Under the pieces are notes generated by a model that was not told the origin of the DNA, made no database searches, and worked only from the letters and a program-made list of their open reading frames with translations. A DNA stretch of 8,773 nucleotides from Sulfurovum sp. (GTDB lineage Bacteria; Campylobacterota; Campylobacteria; Campylobacterales; Sulfurovaceae). The stretch is taken from assembly GCA_020726085.1 (NCBI GenBank), contig DYTG01000078.1, positions 1 to 8,773 on the forward strand, read 5' to 3'. Shown piece by piece: positions 1-6,084 of this stretch. The stretch's first letter is position 1, and each line of letters opens with the position of its first letter. The position numbers and the translations under genes are program-made.

Positions 1-220
1 ACTTACAGTGTAAATGACCTGAAATCGATGTTTATGAGCGAGAGGTTTTTGGCTAAGGTGTTGATCAATCAACATAGATATGGGCAAGAGAAAACTGATC
101 AAATATATTTTGGTAAATATTGAAAATCAAAAAGCTGGGCAAGATTATAGTGATAAGATAAGACAACACCAAAAAGAGTTTGCAAAGATTGCAAAGAGTG
201 TTTGGAAGATTGATTTATAG
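1..220 (+). pseudogene. C-terminal remnant of an unrecognised gene, frame broken
   Basis: One frame is open from the window edge to TGA at 121-123 and ends in residues FGKY. A second frame is open through 80-220 and ends in VWKIDL, followed by TAG at 218-220. The second frame could be read alone as a 46-residue ORF from ATG at 80, but it has no convincing ribosome binding site. Both frames contain a similar short peptide, GQEKTDQI (frame 1) and GQDYSDKI (frame 2), encoded by an imperfect DNA repeat offset by 55 bases. Removing 55 bases would join the frames into one smooth C-terminus rich in K, Q and E. The closing amphipathic helix ending in VWKI is reminiscent of DUF262/DUF1524 (GmrSD-like) proteins, but that is a weak impression. 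A non-coding edge or a genuine short ORF remains possible. Confidence 0.35.
82..160 (+). repeat. Imperfect direct repeat, offset 55 bases
   Basis: The copies at 82-105 and 137-160 agree at 18 of 24 positions and both begin GGGCAAGA. The offset is not a multiple of three, so the copies lie in different frames, yet each encodes a GQ-(E/D)-x-(T/S)-D-x-I peptide in its own frame. This fits a small diverged duplication that broke the frame of the left-edge gene. Confidence 0.4.
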
Positions 221-279
221 CCCATCAGGGTGTGAGGGTATCACTCAAACTCTTTAGCTACCTTTTATCAACACTTTCC

Positions 280-285
280 TACAAT
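280..285 (+). promoter_or_regulatory. Candidate -10 box for uvrA
   Basis: TACAAT matches TATAAT at five of six positions and lies 25 bases before the uvrA ATG, implying a very short leader. No clear -35 element is seen, which is common in Campylobacterota. No LexA-type operator was found, in keeping with the absence of a classical SOS repressor in several members of this phylum. Confidence 0.3.
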
Positions 286-310
286 TGCAACTAAAAACCC
301 AAGGTTGCAA
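285..310 (+). promoter_or_regulatory. Inverted repeat around the uvrA ribosome binding site
   Basis: TTGCAAC (285-291) is an exact inverted copy of GTTGCAA (304-310), separated by 12 bases. The right arm abuts the uvrA ATG. In mRNA this would form a 7-bp stem with most of the Shine-Dalgarno sequence in the loop; in DNA it could be a dyad operator overlapping the candidate -10 box. The repeat is seen directly; any function is inference. Confidence 0.4.
301..304 (+). promoter_or_regulatory. uvrA ribosome binding site
   Basis: AAGG sits six bases before ATG at 311. The in-frame TTG at 305 directly abuts this motif and would leave no spacing, so 311 is the better start. Confidence 0.6.
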
Positions 311-3139
311 ATGAGCATTGAAAACATCGAAGTCTATGGAGCTAGAGAACACAATCTCAAAAATATCAATCTCACGATTCCCAAAAACAAATTGGTAGTC
401 ATTACAGGTATTAGTGGTAGCGGTAAGAGTTCACTTGCTTTTTCGACTCTCTATTCGGAGGGGCAACGACGCTACATCGAATCGCTCTCCTCCTACGCAC
501 GGCAGTTTTTGGGCAAAGTGGGCAAACCCAATGTCGACAAGATAGAGGGACTCACCCCTGCTATTGCGATAGATCAAAAGACCACTTCCAAAAATCCCCG
601 CTCAACAGTAGGGACGATTACGGAGATTTACGACTATTTGCGTCTGCTTTTTGCCCGTATTGGCTCACAGCACTGCCATGAGTGCGGCAAACCTATTAGC
701 TCTATGAGTGCAAGTGACATTATCGATGAAATTCAAAAACTACCCGATGAAACCAAACTCATCATTCTAACCCCCCTTATCAAAGAGAAAAAAGGCACGT
801 TTAAAGAGTTGCTTGAATCACTCGTAGCCAAAGGCTTTGTACGGGCGATAATTGATGGAGTCATGGTGCGTCTCGATGAAGAGATAGAGCTTAGCAAAAC
901 CAAAAAACACACCATCAAAGTCGTCATCGATAGAGTTGTTATCAAATCCGACAATCGTGAACGAATCGCACAAGATATTGAAAAAGCACTTATGCTAAGC
1001 TACGGAGAAGTGGAGTTAGAGCTAACCAACCACGAAGATGTGGGAGTGATGCAAAAGCATATTCACTACTCCGAACACCTTGCTTGTTTTGATTGCAAAC
1101 TTAGCTTTGAGCCTCTTGAACCCGTGAGTTTCTCTTTTAATTCCCCTAAAGGAGCGTGTACGCAGTGTGAGGGGTTGGGCATTCGTTACGACATTGATTT
1201 GCATAAAATCATCGACGAAACCCTAAGCATCGACAAAGGAGCTATCAAAACCATGTACGGCTTCAACAAAAGCTACTACGCCAAACTTTTGGAGAGCTTT
1301 TGCAAACAAAACGCCATTGATACCACCATTCCCTACGCTCAGCTCCCCCAAAAAGCCAAAACCATGCTTATTGATGGAACAGGCGAAAAGGTTGATTTCA
1401 CATGGAAACGCCACCGACTTCAAAAGCCATGGATAGGCATCAAAGTCTTTGCCAAAGAGCTTTTTAGCGATACCAAAGATATGAGCGACTACATGAGTGA
1501 AAACCGTTGTGCTGCGTGTGGAGGCAATCGATTAAGCCCTCCCTCTCTAGCGGTACGCATTCAACACAAAAACATAAGCGATATTATCAATATGCCTATT
1601 GAGGAGTCTTTGAAGTATTTTGAAAATGAGAGCCACTTTAGCCATCTCACCCCTCAACAAACCCAAATCTCAGCCCCTATTTTCAAAGAGATCAAAGAAC
1701 GCCTCTACTTCCTCTACGATGTAGGATTGGGCTATTTGGCGCTCAGTCGTGACGCTCGTACCATTTCAGGGGGTGAATCGCAACGCATTCGTATCGCTTC
1801 GCAAATTGGCTCTGGACTTACGGGGGTGATGTATGTACTTGATGAACCTAGTATCGGATTGCATGAGCGTGATACCATGAGGCTTATCAAAACACTCAAA
1901 TCCCTTAGAGACAAAGGCAACAGCGTCATCGTCGTAGAACATGACAAAGAGACCATTATGGCGGCCGATTACATCATCGATATAGGACCAGGTGCGGGGG
2001 AATATGGCGGTGAAGTCGTCTTTAGTGGCACTCCCAAAGAGCTTGAATATGCTACTACTTTGAGTGCCGATTATCTCTACAATCGTCTAAGTGTCGATTA
2101 TGCCACCCATCGCCCCCAAAAGGAGTGGCTAGAAATCAAAAACGTCACCCTCAACAACATCAAAAAACTCTCTACCAAAATCCCCTTACGCAATTTTGTC
2201 GCCATTACAGGTGTGAGCGGTAGTGGCAAGAGTTCGCTTATCTTGCAAACGCTTTTGCCCGTAGCCCAAGAGATACTCAACAACGCCCGTAAAATCCACA
2301 AAGTCGATGGAGTTACCATCAAAGGATTGGAACAACTTGATAAAGTCATCTATCTCGACCAAAGCCCTATCGGACGAACCCCCCGAAGTAATCCCGCTAC
2401 CTATACGGGTGTCATGGATGAGATACGCAAACTCTTTGTCCAGACCAAAGAAGCACAGCTAAGAGGCTACAAAGTGGGGCGTTTTAGCTTCAACGTCAAG
2501 GGAGGGCGATGCGAGAAGTGTCAAGGTGAGGGGGAGATCAAAATCGAGATGCACTTTTTGCCCGATGTAATGGTGGCGTGTGATGGGTGCGGTGGTACAC
2601 GCTACAATCCCCAAACCCTAGAGGTACAATACAAAAACAAACACATAGCTCAAGTGCTTGATATGAGCGTAGTAGATGCTTTGGAGTTTTTTCGTCCCAT
2701 TCCTGCTATCTTCAACAAACTCTCCACACTCAAAGCCGTGGGACTAGATTACCTCAAACTCGGACAAAACGCCGTAACGCTTAGTGGTGGAGAGGCACAA
2801 CGTATCAAACTTGCCAAAGAACTAAGCCGTAAAGATACAGGCAATACGTTGTATATTTTAGACGAACCCACCACGGGATTGCACTTTGCCGATGTCGATA
2901 GGCTTACGGGAGTCTTGCATCATTTGGTAGAGCTAGGCAATAGTGTGGTGGTGATAGAACACAATTTGGATATGATCAAAAACGCCGATTATATCATCGA
3001 TATGGGACTAGAGGGCGGTGACAAAGGCGGACACATCATCGCCACAGGCTCACCTCAAAGCGTAGCCAAAAACCACCCCAAAACCAAAAGCTACACAGGG
3101 GAGTATTTGGCTAAGGAGCTAGGGATAAACTCTCTTTAG
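311..3139 (+). CDS. uvrA: Excinuclease ABC subunit UvrA
   Basis: UvrA is the ATPase that dimerises, scans DNA with UvrB and loads UvrB at bulky lesions in nucleotide excision repair. The 942-residue product matches the usual length of about 940. The first ABC half has Walker A GISGSGKS (residues 33-40), a zinc module C259-x2-C262-x20-C283-x2-C286, ABC signature ISGGESQR (485-492) and the following Walker B LDEP. The second half has Walker A GVSGSGKS (634-641), the UvrA zinc finger C734-x2-C737-x19-C757-x2-C760, signature LSGGEAQR (824-831) and Walker B LDEPTTGL. Nothing is missing. The ATG at 311 is chosen for its AAGG ribosome binding site; an in-frame TTG six bases upstream is less likely. 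The gene appears monocistronic, with the left-edge remnant upstream and a convergent cluster downstream. Confidence 0.98.
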   Translation: MSIENIEVYGAREHNLKNINLTIPKNKLVVITGISGSGKSSLAFSTLYSEGQRRYIESLSSYARQFLGKVGKPNVDKIEGLTPAIAIDQKTTSKNPRSTVGTITEIYDYLRLLFARIGSQHCHECGKPISSMSASDIIDEIQKLPDETKLIILTPLIKEKKGTFKELLESLVAKGFVRAIIDGVMVRLDEEIELSKTKKHTIKVVIDRVVIKSDNRERIAQDIEKALMLSYGEVELELTNHEDVGVMQKHIHYSEHLACFDCKLSFEPLEPVSFSFNSPKGACTQCEGLGIRYDIDLHKIIDETLSIDKGAIKTMYGFNKSYYAKLLESFCKQNAIDTTIPYAQLPQKAKTMLIDGTGEKVDFTWKRHRLQKPWIGIKVFAKELFSDTKDMSDYMSENRCAACGGNRLSPPSLAVRIQHKNISDIINMPIEESLKYFENESHFSHLTPQQTQISAPIFKEIKERLYFLYDVGLGYLALSRDARTISGGESQRIRIASQIGSGLTGVMYVLDEPSIGLHERDTMRLIKTLKSLRDKGNSVIVVEHDKETIMAADYIIDIGPGAGEYGGEVVFSGTPKELEYATTLSADYLYNRLSVDYATHRPQKEWLEIKNVTLNNIKKLSTKIPLRNFVAITGVSGSGKSSLILQTLLPVAQEILNNARKIHKVDGVTIKGLEQLDKVIYLDQSPIGRTPRSNPATYTGVMDEIRKLFVQTKEAQLRGYKVGRFSFNVKGGRCEKCQGEGEIKIEMHFLPDVMVACDGCGGTRYNPQTLEVQYKNKHIAQVLDMSVVDALEFFRPIPAIFNKLSTLKAVGLDYLKLGQNAVTLSGGEAQRIKLAKELSRKDTGNTLYILDEPTTGLHFADVDRLTGVLHHLVELGNSVVVIEHNLDMIKNADYIIDMGLEGGDKGGHIIATGSPQSVAKNHPKTKSYTGEYLAKELGINSL

Positions 3140-3164
3140 AATGCGTTGTCGTGTATTGATTTTT

Positions 3165-3197
3165 CAAAACTATTTGATTATCAAAATAGTGATTTTG
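3165..3197. other. Imperfect hairpin downstream of uvrA
   Basis: CAAA plus ACTATTT pairs with AAATAGT and TTTG, with a two-base bulge (GA) and a short loop. It is AT-rich and lies 26 bases after the uvrA stop. It has no following T-run, so as a terminator it is only a candidate. Confidence 0.3.
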
Positions 3198-3200
3198 AGA

Positions 3201-3248
3201 TGTGATATTCAAAGCCCAACAGACCAAAAACTGTTGGAAGTGTGATAT
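3201..3248. repeat. TGTGATAT direct repeat flanking a hairpin
   Basis: TGTGATAT occurs at 3201-3208 and 3241-3248, bracketing the CCAACAG/CTGTTGG hairpin almost symmetrically. At eight bases it could be chance. Confidence 0.3.
3216..3237. terminator. Hairpin between convergent genes, candidate bidirectional terminator
   Basis: CCAACAG (3216-3222) and CTGTTGG (3231-3237) form a perfect 7-bp stem with an 8-base loop. It lies between the ends of uvrA and the minus-strand phosphoesterase, where a shared terminator is expected. A run of seven T follows on the plus strand only after 14 bases (3252-3258), so it is not a textbook intrinsic terminator. Confidence 0.45.
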
Positions 3249-3256
3249 ATGTTTTT

Positions 3257-4006
3257 TTATTGTTGATGGGGTTCTAAAAAATCAAGCAACACAAACTCTC
3301 CCTCAAGAGTTTCAACAATAGCACTGTTGCTCTCAATCCAATCGCCTGTATTGATATATTCAATCCCATTAATCTCTTTGATTTCGGGATGGTGAATGTG
3401 TCCGCAAATGACCCCGTCATACTTGTTTTTTTTGGCATGGAGGGCTAGGATATTTTCATAATCATCAATAAACATCACCGCTTTTTTGACGTTTTGTTTC
3501 AAAAACTTTGAGAGCGACCAAAAACGCTTGTATCCTAAGCGTTGGCGAATATAATTGATAGGACGATTGGTCTTAAGAAAAAAGGTATAGGCTCTATCGC
3601 CTGTGATAGCCAACCATTTTTTAGTAAGTGTAATGGAGTCAAAAAAGTCCCCGTGCGTTATAAGGTAGCGTTTGTTTTTGAGAGAGATGTAATCAAAAGT
3701 GTTGTCTATCTTGATGGAGTGTCCCAACTGCAAAGGCAAAAAGCCTCGTACAAACTCATCGTGGTTGCCAATGACGTAATAGATATTGGTCCCTTTTCGA
3801 GCTTTTCTAAGTATCTTTTGAATCACATCGGAGTGCGATTGTTCCCATGTGAATTTACGTCTAATCGCCCAACCATCAATAATATCACCCACCAAATAGA
3901 GATTTTCGCACTCATAATCACGTAAAAAATCAAGAAGAGCGGGTGCTTGAGACTCTTTGGTGCCAAGATGTACATCGGAAATAAATATCGATCTAAAATA
4001 CGTCAC
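3257..4006 (-). CDS. LpxH-type metallophosphoesterase (UDP-2,3-diacylglucosamine diphosphatase family)
   Basis: This 249-residue calcineurin-like phosphoesterase has every metal-binding motif of the fold in order: D11-x-H13, GDxxD (G40, D41, D44), GNHD (80-83), HGD (118-120) and GHIH (202-205). The opening ISDVHLGT, the LVGDIIDGW block and a helical insert after HGD point to the COG2908/LpxH branch. LpxH cleaves UDP-2,3-diacylglucosamine to lipid X and UMP on the inner face of the cytoplasmic membrane in lipid A synthesis. Family assignment is strong; the exact substrate is inferred, since related proteins outside the lpx pathway exist. The start is GTG with AAGGGA six bases upstream. It is the last gene of the minus-strand cluster, 55 bases after rsmD, and is probably co-transcribed. 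Confidence 0.85.
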   Translation of the reverse strand: MTYFRSIFISDVHLGTKESQAPALLDFLRDYECENLYLVGDIIDGWAIRRKFTWEQSHSDVIQKILRKARKGTNIYYVIGNHDEFVRGFLPLQLGHSIKIDNTFDYISLKNKRYLITHGDFFDSITLTKKWLAITGDRAYTFFLKTNRPINYIRQRLGYKRFWSLSKFLKQNVKKAVMFIDDYENILALHAKKNKYDGVICGHIHHPEIKEINGIEYINTGDWIESNSAIVETLEGEFVLLDFLEPHQQ

Positions 4007-4012
4007 GATAAA

Positions 4013-4018
4013 TCCCTT
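4013..4018 (-). promoter_or_regulatory. Ribosome binding site deciding a GTG start
   Basis: AAGGGA on the minus strand lies six bases before the GTG at 4004-4006. It supports GTG as the start of the phosphoesterase. Confidence 0.6.
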
Positions 4019-4061
4019 GTTTTTGTAGGAATAGTAGCTTTTTTTGGTTACGAATGAGTTA

Positions 4062-4655
4062 CTAGTTGTAGTAGCTCAACGAACTTTTACCAAACTTTTT
4101 GCGTTTGAGGAGTTTGAGTTTGCCTATTTCACTGGGTAGTTCTAGTAGACTCATGTGTTCTATGATGACCATTTCGCAAATGTTTACATCAATAGAGGCA
4201 ATAAGTGCAAGGGTTTTGTCATAAATATCCTCCATCCCTTCACGAATCGAAAAAGGAGGGTCAAAATAGAAGTAGGTTTTAATCCCTGCGTGTTTAAGCT
4301 GGGTATGAACGGTATCAAATTTCTCAAAGCTATCGCCCAAAAGTGCTGTGGCGTTATTGACTCCAAAGGAGCGGATATTGGATTGGAGTTGCATATAAGC
4401 AGTTTTGTTTTTTTCGATGAAAAAAGCGTGGTTGGCCTCTCGACTAATGGCTTCAAGCCCAACCGAACCGCTTCCTGCAAAGAGTTCAACAAAATTTTTG
4501 TCGATAATATTAAATTGCAACGTATTAAAAAGCGACTCTCTTAGAATTGATTTGGAGCTTCTTGTTGAATCGAGTTGGGGTATTTCGATATTTCTTCCTT
4601 TAAATTTGCCTCCTACGATAGGAGTTTTGAAGGTTTTGATTTTTTTGCTGTTCAT
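4062..4655 (-). CDS. rsmD: 16S rRNA (guanine(966)-N2)-methyltransferase RsmD
   Basis: RsmD transfers a methyl group from S-adenosylmethionine to N2 of G966 in 16S rRNA during 30S assembly. The 197-residue product has the family's N-terminal GGKFKGR element (15-21) and the SKSILRESLFN helix (34-44), equivalent to the usual R-x-T-x-x-x-x-R-E-x-L-F-N. Motif I is ELFAGSGS (57-64), an acidic E81 ends the next strand, and the catalytic DPPF (132-135) replaces the generic NPPY. ATG is at 4653-4655, with AGGT (4661-4664) five bases upstream. Only 12 bases separate it from the mgtE stop, so co-transcription with mgtE and the downstream phosphoesterase is likely. The C-terminus is lysine-rich, as is common for RNA-binding methyltransferases. 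Confidence 0.9.
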   Translation of the reverse strand: MNSKKIKTFKTPIVGGKFKGRNIEIPQLDSTRSSKSILRESLFNTLQFNIIDKNFVELFAGSGSVGLEAISREANHAFFIEKNKTAYMQLQSNIRSFGVNNATALLGDSFEKFDTVHTQLKHAGIKTYFYFDPPFSIREGMEDIYDKTLALIASIDVNICEMVIIEHMSLLELPSEIGKLKLLKRKKFGKSSLSYYN

Positions 4656-4667
4656 GTTGTACCTATA

Positions 4668-6005
4668 TTATAATAAAATCACCGTTGCCAAACCCAAAAA
4701 GCTTAAAAAGCCAACGATGTCTGTAACGGTTGTTAAGATGACCGTGCTGCCAATGGCGGGGTCGATATTGAATTTTTTGAGCAACAAAGGAATGGCTGCT
4801 CCAAAAAAACCTGCTGCGAGTAGATTAATAACCATCGAGAGGGCAATAACCACGCCAAGCATTCCTTGATGAAACCAAAAAGAGGCGATAATGCCCATGA
4901 TGGTAGCAAAAATTAAGCCGTTTCCAATGGATAATATAACCTCTTTTTTGATGGTTCGTATTGCATCTTTGGAAGCAATATTGCCCAGTGCTAGTTGCCT
5001 AACCACAACGGTGAGCGATTGCGTTCCTGCATTGCCTCCCATGGAAGCCACGATGGGCATGAGTATTGCTAGTGCCACAAGCGTTTCGAGTGTCTGGCTA
5101 AACATTCCAATGACAACAGAAGCCATAATGGCTGTAAGAAGATTGAGTCCTAGCCAAAAAGCACGTTTTTTTCCTGCTTGAACAATATCCTCTTCCTCTT
5201 CGGCTACATCATCAACCCCTGCCATATTGTACATTTGCTCGGTTGCTTGTTCGTTGATAACATCGTAAATATCATCCGAAGTAATCCGCCCTACGAGTAT
5301 ATTTTTTTCATTAACGATAGGCAAAACACTCAAATCGTACTCTTTGAAAATAGTGACGATTTCATCGATGCTTTGGGTATCGTAACCAATGGTTGGTATA
5401 AACTCCTCATCGCTACTGTTGCGAATGTTTTCGATAATCGAGCGTTTGAAATCAAAAATAAGCAAATCTTCCAAACTAATACCAAAACTTAGGTAATTGT
5501 TCTCTTTGGTCACAAAAAGATATTGCACATTTTCAATTTCATGATTTTTTTTAAGTCGTGCAAAACGTTTGATGACGCTATCGGTATTCTCATCCTCTTT
5601 GGCGGAAAATACCTCTTTTTGCATGTAAGCACCCGCTAGATTCTCATCGTATTTTTTGAGTTCTAAAATCTCTTCTTGTTCGTTTTGATCAAGTGCTTCA
5701 AAGACCTCTTGAGCCTTTTGCACATCGTACTCTTCAAGATACTGCATAAAGTCTGTTTTGTCATCACTTTCGAGTTCTTGAATGGAATAGGTCAAATCTT
5801 CTGTGGCAACATTGTCGATAATCTCACCAAAATAACGATCAGGAAGCTCAAAAACGACATAAGCAAGAAGTTCGTTAGGGATTTTGTGAATGTAACGTGC
5901 AAATTCCTCCTCGCTAAGTTCACGCAATACTTTGGCAATCTCGGAGGGGTGCATATCGGCAATATCTTGCAAGAGGTAGTCTTCTAAAATAGTAAGATGC
6001 TCCAC
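4668..6005 (-). CDS. mgtE: Magnesium transporter MgtE
   Basis: MgtE is a dimeric inner-membrane Mg2+-selective channel gated by intracellular Mg2+. The 445-residue protein has the usual architecture and length. A cytoplasmic MgtE N domain of acidic helical repeats (about 15-125) is followed by a CBS pair (about 130-255) and a connecting helix rich in acidic residues (268-273). A five-helix membrane domain (about 282-445) carries the signature PIVASMGGNAGTQS (317-330). D429 in TTVTDIVGF corresponds to the pore aspartate that binds Mg2+ in the Thermus thermophilus protein. The start is GTG, preceded by a strong GGGAGGG ribosome binding site. It is the first gene of the minus-strand cluster and diverges from the mscS-like gene. 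Confidence 0.95.
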   Translation of the reverse strand: MEHLTILEDYLLQDIADMHPSEIAKVLRELSEEEFARYIHKIPNELLAYVVFELPDRYFGEIIDNVATEDLTYSIQELESDDKTDFMQYLEEYDVQKAQEVFEALDQNEQEEILELKKYDENLAGAYMQKEVFSAKEDENTDSVIKRFARLKKNHEIENVQYLFVTKENNYLSFGISLEDLLIFDFKRSIIENIRNSSDEEFIPTIGYDTQSIDEIVTIFKEYDLSVLPIVNEKNILVGRITSDDIYDVINEQATEQMYNMAGVDDVAEEEEDIVQAGKKRAFWLGLNLLTAIMASVVIGMFSQTLETLVALAILMPIVASMGGNAGTQSLTVVVRQLALGNIASKDAIRTIKKEVILSIGNGLIFATIMGIIASFWFHQGMLGVVIALSMVINLLAAGFFGAAIPLLLKKFNIDPAIGSTVILTTVTDIVGFLSFLGLATVILL

Positions 6006-6010
6006 AATTA

Positions 6011-6017
6011 CCCTCCC
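6011..6017 (-). promoter_or_regulatory. Strong mgtE ribosome binding site before a GTG start
   Basis: GGGAGGG on the minus strand lies five bases before GTG at 6003-6005. It is the best Shine-Dalgarno match among the minus-strand genes and supports the rare start codon. Confidence 0.65.
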
Positions 6018-6042
6018 AAAGCTTGATTTAATAATCTATCTA

Positions 6043-6048
6043 TATAAT
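6043..6048 (+). promoter_or_regulatory. Candidate -10 box for the mscS-like gene
   Basis: A perfect TATAAT lies 36 bases before the ATG at 6085. The closest -35-like element, TTGATT (6023-6028), is only 14 bases upstream, so the promoter probably depends on the -10 box. Confidence 0.5.
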
Positions 6049-6057
6049 GTGAGTGCA

Positions 6058-6063
6058 ATTATA
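6058..6063 (-). promoter_or_regulatory. Candidate -10 box for the mgtE-rsmD-phosphoesterase cluster
   Basis: The minus strand reads TATAAT here, 52 bases before the mgtE GTG. It lies 9 bases from the plus-strand TATAAT, so the two promoters overlap and may compete for polymerase or share regulation. Confidence 0.45.
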
Positions 6064-6084
6064 TCTTATTAAGTGAGTATGTTT

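Noticed and set aside
173..255. Perfect 10-base inverted repeat AAAGAGTTTG / CAAACTCTTT
   Set aside because: The arms are separated by 63 bases, one lies within likely coding sequence, and no T-run follows; chance is the simplest reading in AT-rich DNA.
220..310. Possible LexA/SOS box upstream of uvrA
   Set aside because: No CTG-N10-CAG or GAAC-N4-GTTC type dyad was found in this stretch.
733..2349. Several minus-strand open frames of 60-83 codons inside uvrA
   Set aside because: They are antisense shadows of a strongly conserved gene, with no ribosome binding sites or recognisable domains.
3542..5987. Plus-strand open frames of 96-154 codons opposite the phosphoesterase, rsmD and mgtE
   Set aside because: They overlap well-supported minus-strand genes along their whole length and show composition typical of antisense frames.
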